Assembly: GCF_026008495.1 (NCBI RefSeq)
Contig: NZ_BQUN01000182.1
Coordinates: forward strand, 230,085-294,084
From: Streptomyces sp. A012304
GTDB taxonomy: Bacteria; Actinomycetota; Actinomycetes; Streptomycetales; Streptomycetaceae
Length of the DNA: 64,000 nt
Direction: 5' to 3'
The translations under genes were made by a program, and so were the position numbers. The notes below the pieces were generated by a model, which worked only from the letters and a program-made list of their open reading frames with translations, did no database searches and was not told where the DNA came from. Positions 9,249-18,651 of the stretch are shown here, in pieces (the stretch's first letter is position 1; the number at the start of each line of letters is the position of its first letter).

Positions 9249-10010
9249 TCAGTCTGCGATCTTCACCCACGTCAGGTAGGAGCGCGTTCCCACGAAGTCC
9301 GCTTTCTGGATCGTGGAACCGTTCAGGCCGTCGCCGGGGCCGCCGCCGTGCAAGGTCGCCTGCACGCGGACCGTCTTCGACCCCTGCGCCGCGGACACGG
9401 TGACGAGTCCGGACAGGGGGGTCGGACCGTGCTGGCAATGCTGGAATCGGGTTTCGGGTGATGTCGAGAACTGGTGCTGGGAGGACTGGCGGGGCCCGAG
9501 TTCGACGGAGCCGGACGCCAGGTCGATCAGACGAACTTCGGTCCACAGGTTCGTAGAACTCCCGTAGTCGAGGGTCGCGCAGATCGTCGTGTCGATGTCG
9601 CCGGTCACCAGGTATGTACCGGGATCGGGAAGCGTGACCTCCAATGCCGTGTCCGCCCACGTCTGACTGGTGCGGGTCGGCAGCAGGTCAACGTCGGTGA
9701 CCGGGCCGGCCTCGCCGCGAAGAGGCGTCAGGTACGCCTTGACCGTATAGGTTTGCGGGCATGCGTCCGCAGCCGGGGCCGTCACGATGACGTCGACCGA
9801 CTGCAGGTCGTCGACGATGCGGCCTGGCGCCGGGCCCGAGGTTCCCGCGACGCTGGTCTTGGGAACGAGCATGCCCTGCTGAGTACAGGTCAGTGCGTTG
9901 CACTCGTCCGGGGCGATGATTGGCGTGGCGATGAGCGGGTCGGGGGGCGTGGCGTTCCCGGTGAGCGCGATGCAATCGCTGTCCTCGAACCTCCGGGGGG
10001 GTACGGTCAT
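9249..10010 (-). CDS. Hypothetical protein, possibly beta-rich
   Basis: 253 residues from ATG 10010 with a good CAGGAGTGATCCGAC upstream, which fixes the start. I do not recognise the family. There is no signal peptide or membrane helix. The N-terminus has a cluster of cysteines (DSDCIALTG, DECNALTCTQQG), and the remainder alternates short hydrophobic and polar segments (VDVIVTAPAADACPQTYTVK, TYLVTGDIDTTICATLDYGS, GLVTVSAAQGSKTVRVQATL), which suggests a beta-sandwich. It is bounded by relics of the same IS on both sides, so it may be cargo captured between two copies. Confidence 0.6.
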   Translation of the reverse strand: MTVPPRRFEDSDCIALTGNATPPDPLIATPIIAPDECNALTCTQQGMLVPKTSVAGTSGPAPGRIVDDLQSVDVIVTAPAADACPQTYTVKAYLTPLRGEAGPVTDVDLLPTRTSQTWADTALEVTLPDPGTYLVTGDIDTTICATLDYGSSTNLWTEVRLIDLASGSVELGPRQSSQHQFSTSPETRFQHCQHGPTPLSGLVTVSAAQGSKTVRVQATLHGGGPGDGLNGSTIQKADFVGTRSYLTWVKIAD

Positions 10011-10349
10011 GTCGGATCACTCCTGGACGGCGTGTTGGCGGGTGGAGTCACCGCAGAGTCATGCTCATGCCAGATCTCGGTGACTGGGGGCTTTCTTGCG
10101 CCTGAGCCGCCTGGGGATGTCCACCCTCGTTGCAGCTCGACCCCTGGGGCGCAAATTCCCTCGCCGGGCAACTACCCAGGTGGCCTACCGGATAGTGAAA
10201 ATAAAACCCATTTGGGTGAGAAGAGTGATAATCGGACGAATGGTTCGCTGGTCATTGGCGGCGGAGGCAGCAGCCCAGGCAGGCTTGCCCCTCGGACCCG
10301 GAGGAGCGGGCGGAGGTGGCGGCGGTGCTATCCATTGCACGCTGAATAC

Positions 10350-10642
10350 CAGGCCCGGCGAGTCCATGTGCCACCGCTGGCTTGCCTGGATGGGCGCCTT
10401 CTCGCCCTTGCGGGCGATGTGGCCGCGCAGGTTGCGTGCGACCAGTTCGGCGTGGGTCTTTCCGAGGTGGCGTCCTTTTGCTGCTGGGTCGGGAAGTGGT
10501 GGCCGAGCCGGTCGTGTCGGCGATCGCCTCGTAGGAGCAGCCGAAGCGCAGCAGTTGCAGCATCTTGTTCCGGCCGCTCGGGCAGCAGGGCTGCGAACTG
10601 GTCCCAGAGCGGATCGGTCAGCCATGATGGCAGGACGGGCAC
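10350..10642 (-). pseudogene. Degenerate IS5-like transposase, copy 2 of 3
   Basis: Three blocks of the same transposase as at 8511-9225 occur in order but in different frames: the N-terminus PVLPSWLTDPLWDQFAALLP (from GTG 10642), then KMLQLLRFGCSYEAIADTTG, then KTHAELVARNLRGHIARKGE and KAPIQASQRWH. The middle third of the protein, with the first two catalytic residues, has been deleted. The copy also retains the N-terminus missing from copy 1. Confidence 0.75.
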
Positions 10643-10681
10643 AGATCTCCCCAGTGATCACAGAGCGTCGCAACTCCATGA

Positions 10682-11366
10682 TCACCGGGAACTGTGCCCC
10701 TTCTGTTCCCAGGGGCCCCTGCCGAGCCTATCCGCGCGACCTCTTAGCCCCTCGTGCCGGCGCTCCTGCCATCCGCAGATGACCCACTTGTTCAGCAGTT
10801 CCTGAAGCTGGGCCAGGCTCCAGCACGCATCCTCCTGCGCGGCCGCGCCCCGATGGGAGACATCCGAGCCGGTGTGGCCTGGCAGGTATTGGCTGAACCC
10901 ATCGGCGATGGCGCGGAGGGTCCGTTCCATGTTTCCCTTCGCTGGGCCGTTCGCCGGCGGCACCGGCTGCACCGAGACTCCCCAGGCTCTCGCACGCGGA
11001 GACGAACGGTCTTCGGCGTGATCACCGGCCGTGCGGCCGCCTGCTCCAGCCGAGTGTCCAACGCGTTCAGCCGCTCATAAGGGTGACGGATCGCTGCATG
11101 GACAGCGCCTTGTCCCAGCTTGGCCGCATCGCCGTCGGCACCACCATCTGCCCCAGCAGCATCGCCGCGTCCACCGACGTCGTGCCCACCGGGCGCAGCA
11201 GCGCGGCGCAGATGCTGCGTGTCGCCACGTCCAGCGCGATGTTGTGGTGGTGGTTGTGGGTTGGCCGTTGAGCGCTTCGAGGCTGGAGGGACCAGGGTGG
11301 TGGCTTCAGAGGCGTCGGCTGTCTGTCTGGTTGGTCGATGCGGGTGATGTTGTGGGTGGCCTTCAA
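10682..11366 (-). pseudogene. Mu/rve-type integrase (transposase) fragment, multiply frameshifted
   Basis: Read on the minus strand, ALDVATRSICAALLRPVGTT then SVDAAMLLGQMVVPTAMRPS is a DDE integrase core of the Mu/TniA type. Homology continues in another frame as AIRHPYERLNALDTRLEQAA and ARPVITPKTV, and again as VQPVPPANGPAKGNMERTLR, where P-P-x-x-G-x-A-K-G-x-x-E supplies the third catalytic glutamate, then DGFSQYLPGHTGSDVSHRGA. At least two frameshifts break it, and both the N-terminal DNA-binding part and the C-terminal Mu domain are incomplete. Confidence 0.68.
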
Positions 11367-11419
11367 GGCTTCGTGGAGGCGGGCGTTGTCCAGGGCGAGG
11401 CGTTGGATGTGGGCTGCTG

Positions 11420-12263
11420 CGGATCCTCTACGCCAACGGACCCGTCCTCGCCGAACAGGTCGACAGCAGCGTCAACATCGCCGAGGAATCCCAGAGCGGC
11501 GTCTACCAGAACGCCCGCACCGCCCTGTCCGCGCTGCGGGATGAGAAGGTGCTGGCGTGGGCCACACCCCGGACGAGCGCCGCCCCCGGTTCAACCCCGA
11601 GCACTTCGCCACCAGTAAGGACACGCTGTACCTGCTGAGCAAGAAGGGCGGCCCCACCAGCGCTCTCGTCGCCGCCCTCGCCGACGCCGTGTTCACCGCG
11701 GCCGCCGAAGCGGGGGAGCGGGCCGGTGGCCGCCTGCCCGAGCCGATGCGCGCCGTGCTCGACGAGGCTGCCACCATCTGCAAGATCGCCGACCTGCCCG
11801 ACCTCTACAGCCACCTCGGTTCGCGCGGGGGCACCCCGCTCGTCATCCTGCAGAGCTACCGCCAGGGCGTGAAGGCATGGGGCGAGGTCGGCATGGACGC
11901 CATGTGGAGCGCCGCCACCAAGAAGGTGATCGGCGTCGGCCTGGACGACGCGAAGTTCGCCGCCGACATCTCCAGCCTGGTCGGCGCCCACTTCGTCCAC
12001 CGCGGCTCGTACTCCAAAAGCAAGGACGGCTACTCCCGCTCCGCCGCCGAACAGCGCGAGCAGATCATGGACCCTGCCGAGATCCGCGCCATGCGCAAGG
12101 GCACCGCCCTGCTGCTGGCCACCGGCATGCCCGTCGCCCAGATCGCCTACGCCCTTGGTGCGAGGAGGAGGCGATGGCCCACATCGGCCCCTAGATGGAG
12201 GCCGAGGAAGCCGCCATTACCAAGCGCGCCGTCGCCGCCTACCAAGAGAAGGAGGCCGCCTGC
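11420..12263 (+). pseudogene. TraG/VirD4-like conjugal coupling ATPase, C-terminal relic
   Basis: Homology begins abruptly at ILYANGPVLAEQVDSSVNIA, shifts frame near 11570, and continues with FNPEHFATSKDTLYLLSKKG, PEPMRAVLDEAATICKIADL (Walker B-like DEAA), DLYSHLGSRGGTPLVILQSY and MDAMWSAATKKVIGVGLDDA. These are the C-terminal motifs of the TraG/TraD coupling ATPases found in actinomycete integrative and conjugative elements. The Walker A part is missing and a second frameshift near 12160 scrambles the last 30 residues. Followed directly by a DUF4913 gene, a usual partner in those elements. Confidence 0.72.
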
Positions 12264-12264
12264 C

Positions 12265-12846
12265 GTGCCCGATGACTCCAACTTCGAGGTCCCGGTCGGC
12301 CTGTTCCAGGACGTCGAGGACCTCAAGGCCCAAGTCGCCCGCCTGGCCGCCGAGGTCACCGGGCTCACCGGGCTCACCGAGGCTGCCGCCGAAGGCGAGG
12401 CGCCGACGGACGACACGACAGACACTGGCGAGACGCCGGGGGAGGCCGGCGAGGAGGAGCGGACGTTCCCGCCGTTCATCCTCCTCCTGGACGCGCCGGA
12501 GTACGACGACGGGCTGCGCGCCTTGGTCGAGTGGGTCGAAGGCGTCCTCGTGCCCGGATACCTCGCGGAACCCTCATCCGACGCCCGCTGGTGCGCCATG
12601 TGGTTCGAGCACCCCGTCGCCGTCGCCCGCCTCCACGCCTGTTGGCTCGCCTGGCAGGAGCTCACCGACCCCGCTACCTCCGGCTACACGGGCCCCAGCG
12701 TGTGGCACCGGGACCACCTCGGCCCCTGCCTGCGCGAACTACGCGCCCCCAGCGGTCCCTTCGCCGGGTGCGTGAAGGGCGAGCACCAGATCGACCACCG
12801 CCTGCCTGACCTGGTGCCCAGCGCCTGGCGCAGCCAGAACGACTGA
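12265..12846 (+). CDS. DUF4913-family protein of conjugative elements
   Basis: 193 residues from GTG 12265, nine bases after AAGGAGG, so the start is well supported. The N-terminal third is acidic and has a short coiled-coil-like VEDLKAQVARLAAEV; the C-terminal domain contains the DUF4913 hallmarks EGVLVPGYLAEPSSDARWCA, WFEHPVAVARLHACWLAWQE and YTGPSVWHRDHLGPCLRELR. DUF4913 proteins sit downstream of TraG-like genes in Streptomyces integrative elements; their function is unknown. Here the gene overlaps the broken 3' end of the coupling-protein relic and looks intact although the element around it is gone. Confidence 0.78.
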   Translation: MPDDSNFEVPVGLFQDVEDLKAQVARLAAEVTGLTGLTEAAAEGEAPTDDTTDTGETPGEAGEEERTFPPFILLLDAPEYDDGLRALVEWVEGVLVPGYLAEPSSDARWCAMWFEHPVAVARLHACWLAWQELTDPATSGYTGPSVWHRDHLGPCLRELRAPSGPFAGCVKGEHQIDHRLPDLVPSAWRSQND

Positions 12847-13083
12847 GATGGAACGTTGACCGCCTTGTGGGCTGCTGGTCTCCGCGATGATTGACCACCG
12901 CTGATACCGGCAGCCTTGCCTGTGATGGCTGTCTGGAAGCCCACCCAAGGACGAGAGCCGTCCCCAGCCCGGCCGTGAACAGCGGGATCAGAGCCCACGC
13001 GTAACTCAGTGCCGGGTTCATCCTTCCGGCCGGGAGAGCGCCAGCGCTTCTGCCAGCCCCTCGCAACCCCGGCGCCCGGCTGA

Positions 13084-13614
13084 TCAGCTTGCGGGCTCGC
13101 GACGAGCGCGCTGCCATGCAGCCTCAAAGTCGTCAGGGCCGATCTCCATGGACACCCACTGCGGATCATGAAGGTCGAAGGGCGGGTTGAACGGCCAGTC
13201 CTCGGCAGTCGTCCTGATCGCATCACCGTCGGGCCGGCTCTCGACCTGCCGCAATCGCCGTCCGTCCGGGCCGAATTCCATCAGCAAGACCTCTTCCTCA
13301 CCGTCTTCCTGCCAGCGCAAGTACACGCGCTCCCGTCCCGCCAGGACACCGAATCCAGGCTGACCACGCTGGGCATCCCGCTTCGCACGAAGGCTGGACA
13401 GCGGATTCGGATCCGGGGCGTCAAGATGAACCTCCTCCAAGTCCCACGTCTCGGCCCGCACTACGTCTTCCGGGTCCGTGATCACCTCTACCTCGGCGCA
13501 CGCACTGACGATCGCTTCCGCCGAGTCTGCCCACACCCACCACCAAAGACCCCCCATCCCATAGTCGTGAAGGACCAGAAACCGCGTCTTCCCGCTTTCA
13601 CCCTGTTGGCTCAC
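13084..13614 (-). CDS. Hypothetical protein, 176 aa
   Basis: I choose GTG 13614 (VSQQGESGKTRFLVLHDYGM), although no clear ribosome site precedes it. The protein is tryptophan-rich near its N-terminus (MGGLWWWVWADSAEAIVSAC), acidic overall, and ends RARREPAS. The pattern of an initial 'F-L-V-L-H-D-Y-G-M-G-G' strand-turn and later paired strands (RVYLRWQEDGEEEVLLMEFG) resembles small actinomycete proteins found singly near toxin or IS debris, but I cannot name the family. No neighbour is co-directional. Confidence 0.6.
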   Translation of the reverse strand: MSQQGESGKTRFLVLHDYGMGGLWWWVWADSAEAIVSACAEVEVITDPEDVVRAETWDLEEVHLDAPDPNPLSSLRAKRDAQRGQPGFGVLAGRERVYLRWQEDGEEEVLLMEFGPDGRRLRQVESRPDGDAIRTTAEDWPFNPPFDLHDPQWVSMEIGPDDFEAAWQRARREPAS

Positions 13615-13859
13615 AGCCCGTGAGTCTATGTCGCGCCAGGACCAGCCCGAGCCTCCGATGGTCCTACCGTGATCGGCAGCCGCCCCTGGATTCCGCAGAA
13701 GCCAGATGCACTGAGATTCCCAAGGCGAGCCGGTCTCACCCCATCTGGCAGACCCACAGCTCAGCGCAAGATCCACAGCCAAGTCCATTGCGACGGGACA
13801 GCGGTGGCGCGGGTTGAGGCGGCAAGGGCCTGTCAGTGGCTGGTGGCAGGATCACCGGC

Positions 13860-14936
13860 ATGGTTTTCGTACGTACTACTCCGCCGCGTCCTGTCGAGGT
13901 GACCTCGGTCTTTCCCGAGCTGGCCCCGTTGGCGCGACCTGCCATCCGGCTGCATCCACGTCCGGGGTCGCCTTCGGTCGGGGACAGCTCGGTCGGCGGG
14001 CCGTTGCTGTGGCCGGCGGGGGAGCCATGGCCGCACTGCGAAGACGCGCACCTGCACGTGGACACTGGGTTCCGCCAGTCACCTACCGAAGTGCGGCTCC
14101 AGAGACGCTTGCAGTCCCGGTGGCGCCCTGATGACCGGCCTCCCGCGTTCACGCCCGAGGAGGAGGCGCTCAAGGAACGCAATGCCGCACGGCTCGCTGA
14201 ACGGCTTGACGCCGGCCCTCCCTGGCCCGCCGAATGCCCGGTCCCGATGTTGCCCGTGGCTCAGCTGTTCCTGCGTGACATACCCCTGTTGCGGCCGCCC
14301 GGGCAGGCCGATCTGCTTCAGATTCTGTGGTGCCCGTACGAACACGAACCGGATTACAAGCCGTCGACCGCACTGTTCTGGCGGTCGGCCGCAGAGGTCG
14401 GCGACATCCTCACCACACCACCGGAACCGTACGAGGCTGACTATCCGGGTTATGTGCCAGAGCCGTGCGTGCTGGCGCCAGAAGCGTTCACCGAGTACCC
14501 CAACAGCCTGGATCTGAGCCCGGAGCTGCAGCGGATGCTGGAGGACTGGAACAGGTGGCAGGCAGCCGGCGCCAGCGTGGACAGCTCCTACGCGCAGTAT
14601 CCGCGCGACTTCTATTCCATCCATCTGGGCAACGCACCCGGCTGGAAGGTCGGCGGCTGGCCCCCTTGGGGCCGCACCGACCCGAACCCCCAGTTCTGCG
14701 CTGTGTGCGAGGCGCGGATGGTGCCGCTGCTGACGATCGCTTCCCGGGAGTGGGACGGCGGCGAAGGTCACAGCTGGGCGCCGCAGGAAGACCAGGCTGC
14801 CGCCCTCGCCGGCTCCTCCTACGCGGGCCAGAACCCCTCACAGCCGACGAGGGTAGAAGTAGGCAGCACGGACAACATGCAGATCTACGTCTGCCCGACC
14901 TCCCCTGAACATCCACACACAGACCTGATCCAATGA
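13860..14936 (+). CDS. DUF1963/YwqG-like protein of unknown function
   Basis: 358 residues from ATG 13860, preceded by GGCAGGATCACC. Segments such as SSVGGPLLWPAGEPWPHCED, VPMLPVAQLFLRDIPLLRPP, FYSIHLGNAPGWKVGGWPPW and ARMVPLLTIASREWDGGEGH correspond to the 'L/G-G-x-P-x-W-P', 'L-A-Q' and late 'G-x-P...L-L-x-I-x-S' motifs of the DUF1963/YwqG group; assignment is moderate. A CxxC (FCAVCEARM) may bind metal. Members are cytosolic and uncharacterised. A broken second copy of the same gene is at 26008-26400. Confidence 0.68.
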   Translation: MVFVRTTPPRPVEVTSVFPELAPLARPAIRLHPRPGSPSVGDSSVGGPLLWPAGEPWPHCEDAHLHVDTGFRQSPTEVRLQRRLQSRWRPDDRPPAFTPEEEALKERNAARLAERLDAGPPWPAECPVPMLPVAQLFLRDIPLLRPPGQADLLQILWCPYEHEPDYKPSTALFWRSAAEVGDILTTPPEPYEADYPGYVPEPCVLAPEAFTEYPNSLDLSPELQRMLEDWNRWQAAGASVDSSYAQYPRDFYSIHLGNAPGWKVGGWPPWGRTDPNPQFCAVCEARMVPLLTIASREWDGGEGHSWAPQEDQAAALAGSSYAGQNPSQPTRVEVGSTDNMQIYVCPTSPEHPHTDLIQ

Positions 14937-15178
14937 ACTGTCGGCCTGTCACACACCCTCCTGTCAACGGGGACAGAAATGCTGCCGAGTCAGGGCGTGT
15001 GACGAACCGCTTGCCTCACCGGTGACAACCAGGCTGCTTCGTCCGGTCGACATCGCAGGTCAACGGACGCCGATGGTGACAACTATCGTGCCTCGGCTTA
15101 AAACTCCTATGGAATGCCTTACGTGGTCTTGAGGCCCACGCCGGGGCCGTGAGCGAACGCGGTTGCTAGTGTCCGGAC

Positions 15179-15514
15179 GTGACCCTGACGGACCTCAACA
15201 ACGGCTTTCGTGATGACGAGCAGCGGCGGCGCGTCCAGAGGGTCATTCATGATCGCCTCGCAGACGACCGTGACCCGCAGGAATGCCGCTTCCTCATGCG
15301 GTTCTGGTGGCAGCTGCTCATGTCGTACCAAGAGGTGTCGATGGACGAGCTCAGACGGAACGTCGGTAAGCCGAAACTGGACGTGATCGAGGCGCTGATC
15401 AGCGCCATCAGGTCGTCCCATGCCGAGATCGATGCCTGGATTGCCACCACACAGCACGTCTTCCCGGTGATCCAGGATCGAGGCTTCAGGGCCGCCCAGG
15501 ACAACGACAGTTAA
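15179..15514 (+). CDS. Small helical hypothetical protein
   Basis: 111 residues from GTG 15179; no strong ribosome site is visible. Charged helical sequence (RRRVQRVIHDRLADDRDPQE, KPKLDVIEALISAIRSSHAE) with no signal peptide or membrane segment. I do not recognise it. Its 3' end abuts the tail of a truncated IS5-type transposase on the opposite strand, and the 240 bases upstream are free of genes. Confidence 0.5.
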   Translation: MTLTDLNNGFRDDEQRRRVQRVIHDRLADDRDPQECRFLMRFWWQLLMSYQEVSMDELRRNVGKPKLDVIEALISAIRSSHAEIDAWIATTQHVFPVIQDRGFRAAQDNDS

Positions 15515-15672
15515 CGGGGCCGTAGCTTCTTCAGTCGTCGCCAGCAGATGATGCTGCAAGCGAGGCTGAGGAAGGCTTCGTGGATGTCGTCGCGGATCTC
15601 CCAGCGGATCCGCAGGCGGCGGAACCAGTGCAGGTGGGCGAACGCGCGCTCCACGACCCAACGTTGGGGTAG
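15511..15672 (-). pseudogene. IS5-family transposase, C-terminal fragment
   Basis: Minus-strand reading gives RWVVERAFAHLHWFRRLRIR then WEIRDDIHEAFLSLACSIIC, the W-V-V-E-R ... R-R-L-R-I-R-W-E segment that carries the DDE glutamate in IS5-like transposases. Only about 54 residues remain. The break at about 15672 coincides exactly with the point where the neighbouring aldehyde dehydrogenase loses its N-terminus, so the two truncations mark one deletion junction. Confidence 0.75.
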
Positions 15673-16955
15673 TGGGCGGCTCGGCCGCCCCGCGAGCGGG
15701 CCGCGGTCCTGTTGCGCCTCGCCGAACTGATGGAGCGCGACGCCGAGATCCTGGCCCGCCTGGACTGCGAGGACGCGGGCAAACCCATCACGGAGTGCCG
15801 TACCGGCGATGTGCCGGGCGCGATCGAGTCGATCCGCTGGTTCGCGGAGGCGGCCGACAAGGTCTTCGGCCGCACCGCCCCCACCAGCCACGACCACCTG
15901 GGTCTGATGAGCCGGGAACCCGTCGGAGCGGTCGCCGCAGTCCTCCCCTGGAACTACCCGCTCGCCATGGCCGCCTGGAAGATCGGGCCCGCCCTCGCCG
16001 CGGGCAACAGCCTGCTGCTCAAGCCCGCCGAGGCGACCCCGCGCTCGGCCCTCCACGTGGCCCGGCTGGCGACGGAGGCGGGACTGCCGGACGGCACCCT
16101 CGCCGTGCTGCCCGGCTACGGCGCGGAAACCGGCCGGGCGCTCGCCCGCCACCCCGGGATCGGCGCGCTGTCGTTCACCGGCTCGACGGCGACCGGACGG
16201 CGGATCCTGGCCGACGCCGCGGAGACCAACTTCAAGCGGGTCTCCCTGGAGATGGGCGGCAAGAGCCCCCAGGTGCTGATGCCGGACGCGCTCGAGTTCG
16301 GCGTCGACCTCATCGACGACATGATCGCGGCCGCGTTCCTGACGATGGGCCAGAACTGCACGGCCGGCTCCCGGATCCTGGTCCACGAGGACATCGCCGC
16401 CCAGGTCGTCGCACGGTTCACGGCCGCCGCCGGTGCCCTGGTCATCGGCGACCCCGCCAAGCCGGACACCCGCATGGGACCGCTGATCAGCACTGCGGCG
16501 CGAGACCGGGTCGCCCGCGCCGTGGACGAGGCGGTCGCGGCCGGTGCCGTGGCTCACACCGCCGGGTTGCCGGCGGGCCTGCACCCGCACGGGGCTTACT
16601 ACCCGCCCACCGTCGTCGTCGGCGCCCCCGACGGCAGCCGGGTCCTCACCGAGGAACTGTTCGGGGCCCCGTGGTCACCGTCCAGACCTTCGCCTGCGAG
16701 CAGGAGGCGATCCGGACGGCGAACGCCACCCCTTACGGCCTTGCCGCCTCGTTGTGGACCCATGACCTCGACACCGCCTTCCGCCTCGCCCGCGGCATCC
16801 AGGCCGGAGTGGTCTCCGTCAACTCCTACAGCGAGGGCGACATCACCGCCCCCTTCGGTGGCTGGAAACAGTCCGGATTCGGCGGGGCGGAGCGGTCCAC
16901 CGACGCCTTCGCGCAGTGGACCAGGGAGAAGACCGTCTGGATCCGTACCCGCTAG
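15673..16955 (+). pseudogene. NAD-dependent aldehyde dehydrogenase, 5'-truncated and frameshifted
   Basis: Homology starts at RERAAVLLRLAELMERDAEI and runs through EPVGAVAAVLPWNYPLAMAA, LSFTGSTATGRRILADAAET, the catalytic-glutamate segment SLEMGGKSPQVL and the catalytic cysteine segment FLTMGQNCTAGSRILV. Near 16668, within a GGGGCCCC run, the frame shifts (ELFG, then PVVTVQTFACEQEAIRTANA) and ends AQWTREKTVWIRTR at TAG 16955. The first 55-60 residues are gone at the junction with an IS5 fragment. Family members oxidise amino- or aliphatic aldehydes; the intact AraC gene downstream may once have controlled it. Confidence 0.82.
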
Positions 16956-17016
16956 CGCGGCCGAAACCGGACGCAGATGCCTAAAGTGGTCGCCAGTACG
17001 GCCCTGGAGAGAAGTC

Positions 17017-18123
17017 ATGACCGAGGCAACCCGTCCGGAGAACGGCACCACTCGCAGCACGTCGGCGACGATCTCCCCGAACATTTTGCGCTACCTGGTC
17101 CAGATCACCGAGGAGTACGGAGTCGACCTGCAGCCGGAACTGGCCCAGGTCGGTCTCACCGAGACCCTGATGCGCTCGGCGGCCCTGCGCGTCTCCTACC
17201 GCCAGGGCAGTGCCGTCATCCGGCGCGCTGTCGAACTCACCGGGGACGAGAACCTGGGCCTGCGGGTCGGAGCGGCGCAGCACCTCACCGCCTGGGGGCT
17301 GCTGGGCTTCGCCATGCTCGCCAGCGACACCCTCCAGGCCGCCATCGAGGCGGGAGTACGCTTCCAGAACGTGTCCGGGGCAATGACGGTCTGGTCGGCG
17401 GGCCGGGAGGGCTCCGACTACGTGGTCCGAGCCGACCTCCCGGACTCGGTGGTCGACCCGAACGTCGCCGTCTTCCTTGTCGAGGAGGCGTTCTCGAGCG
17501 TCGTCACCCTGGGCCGCCTCGCCGCCGACGCCGGCCTCGCACCCCAGGAGGTCCACTTCGCCTTCGCCGCCCCGCGCGACGTCCAGCCCTTCCGCGACCT
17601 CTTCCGCTGCCCCCTGCACTTCGGCGCCTCCCGCAACCGGCTGGTGGTACCGCAGGCATGGATCAACCGGCCGATGCCGGGCCGCGATCCGGTCACCTAC
17701 GCCTCGACCCTCGAACTCCTCGAAGGGCAGATGGCCTCCCGCCGTCGTCAGCAGGACCTGCTGGAGGTCCTGGAGATCTCCGTCGCGCAGAGCCTCCCGG
17801 TCGTCCCCTCCTTCTCCGAGCAGGCCCGCAGACACGCGTCGAGCGAGCGGACGTTGCGCCGCCGCCTGGCCGACTGCGGCACCTCCTACGAGGCGATCGT
17901 CGAGGGCGTCCGCCGTGAGCGCGTCGAACAGCTCCTACACCGCCCTCACCTCACCCTCCGCGAGGTGACCCGCCAGGCGGGCTTCTCCGACGAACGCGCC
18001 CTGCGCCGGGCTGTCCGCCGCTGGCACGGCATGGCACCGTTGCAGCTGCGCGAGGGCTTCTCTTCGGAGACGGCGGGAACAACGCCGAGTCAGGGGCGCG
18101 GGGAACGACGCGACCAGCCGTAA
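17017..18123 (+). CDS. AraC-family transcriptional regulator (OruR/ArgR-like architecture)
   Basis: 368 residues from ATG 17017 with GGAGAG just upstream. The N-terminal 200 residues match the 'arabinose-binding-like' sensor of AraC proteins such as OruR (RYLVQITEEYGVDLQPELAQ, TGDENLGLRVGAAQHLTAWG). The C-terminal 100 residues hold two helix-turn-helix motifs (ASSERTLRRRLADCGTSYEA; LTLREVTRQAGFSDERALRR). These regulators commonly control amino-acid or amine catabolism next to an aldehyde dehydrogenase, which fits the broken gene 60 bases upstream. It appears intact although its target is not. Confidence 0.86.
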   Translation: MTEATRPENGTTRSTSATISPNILRYLVQITEEYGVDLQPELAQVGLTETLMRSAALRVSYRQGSAVIRRAVELTGDENLGLRVGAAQHLTAWGLLGFAMLASDTLQAAIEAGVRFQNVSGAMTVWSAGREGSDYVVRADLPDSVVDPNVAVFLVEEAFSSVVTLGRLAADAGLAPQEVHFAFAAPRDVQPFRDLFRCPLHFGASRNRLVVPQAWINRPMPGRDPVTYASTLELLEGQMASRRRQQDLLEVLEISVAQSLPVVPSFSEQARRHASSERTLRRRLADCGTSYEAIVEGVRRERVEQLLHRPHLTLREVTRQAGFSDERALRRAVRRWHGMAPLQLREGFSSETAGTTPSQGRGERRDQP

Positions 18124-18449
18124 CCGGACCCGTAGCCGCCCCCGCACCAGCGAACCCCCACGCTCGAAGGCGGTCTGGGCCGTGGCCGGCCACAGGCGTG
18201 GTCGGACATCTCCTCGGACGCCTTGCCGATCGTGAGTCCGGACCCCCCTCCATCGAGGAGAACACCACCGGCGGCGCGATTCCGGATCAACAGGCGCTCC
18301 GGTTACTGGGGACGGACGTCTTGCGCGCGCTGGACCCTCGGGTCCTTGAAGCCCCTGATCTGCCTCGCGGGACATCTGCGCCAACAGCGCGGGAAAAGAT
18401 CTACGAGTCGGACTTGTGGGGCCTGATCAGTGCGTTTCGTCGGTGGCCC
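18124..18449. other. No supportable gene
   Basis: I see open frames but no recognisable domain here. The stretch separates the AraC gene from a leftover 3' end of a dienelactone hydrolase gene, so it probably contains rearrangement debris. Confidence 0.4.
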
Positions 18450-18568
18450 CATCCCGGCACCGTCCACGGTTCACCCTGTCTGACACCGATGCCTTCAGCC
18501 CCGTCGCGCTGCAGCGTCACTGGGACCGTCTGCTGCCCCTTCTCGGCCGCACCCTGACCAGGAGCTGA
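18450..18568 (+). pseudogene. 3' remnant of a dienelactone hydrolase paralogue
   Basis: The fragment reads GTVHG, then after a one-base deletion FTLSDTDAFSPVALQRHWDR followed by LLPLLGRTLTRS and TGA. This is nearly the same as the C-terminus of the intact dienelactone hydrolase at 36913-37647 (FTMSDTDAFNPAALQLHWDR, LLPLLGRTLTKS). Similarity continues a little past the stop (GGAAACCA), so it is a diverged duplicate at the DNA level. Confidence 0.8.
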
Positions 18569-18651
18569 GCGCTCCGACGCGGAAACCAGGCCTCAGGAGT
18601 ACACGGCTTTGGAGCTGTGGGGTAGACCTGTGTCTTCGCCGGTCTTGGAAC

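Noticed and set aside
12850..13080. Possible membrane-protein start on the minus strand (MNPALSYAWALIPLFTAGLG)
   Set aside because: About 28 hydrophobic residues look like the N-terminus of a small membrane protein, but the frame soon reads into unrelated sequence opposite DUF4913; too little to call.
14937..15178. Repeated TGTCA/TGACA motifs after the DUF1963-like gene as IS ends or an operator
   Set aside because: Several TGTCACAC / GTGTGACG elements are visible, but spacing is irregular and no transposase is attached; could be chance.
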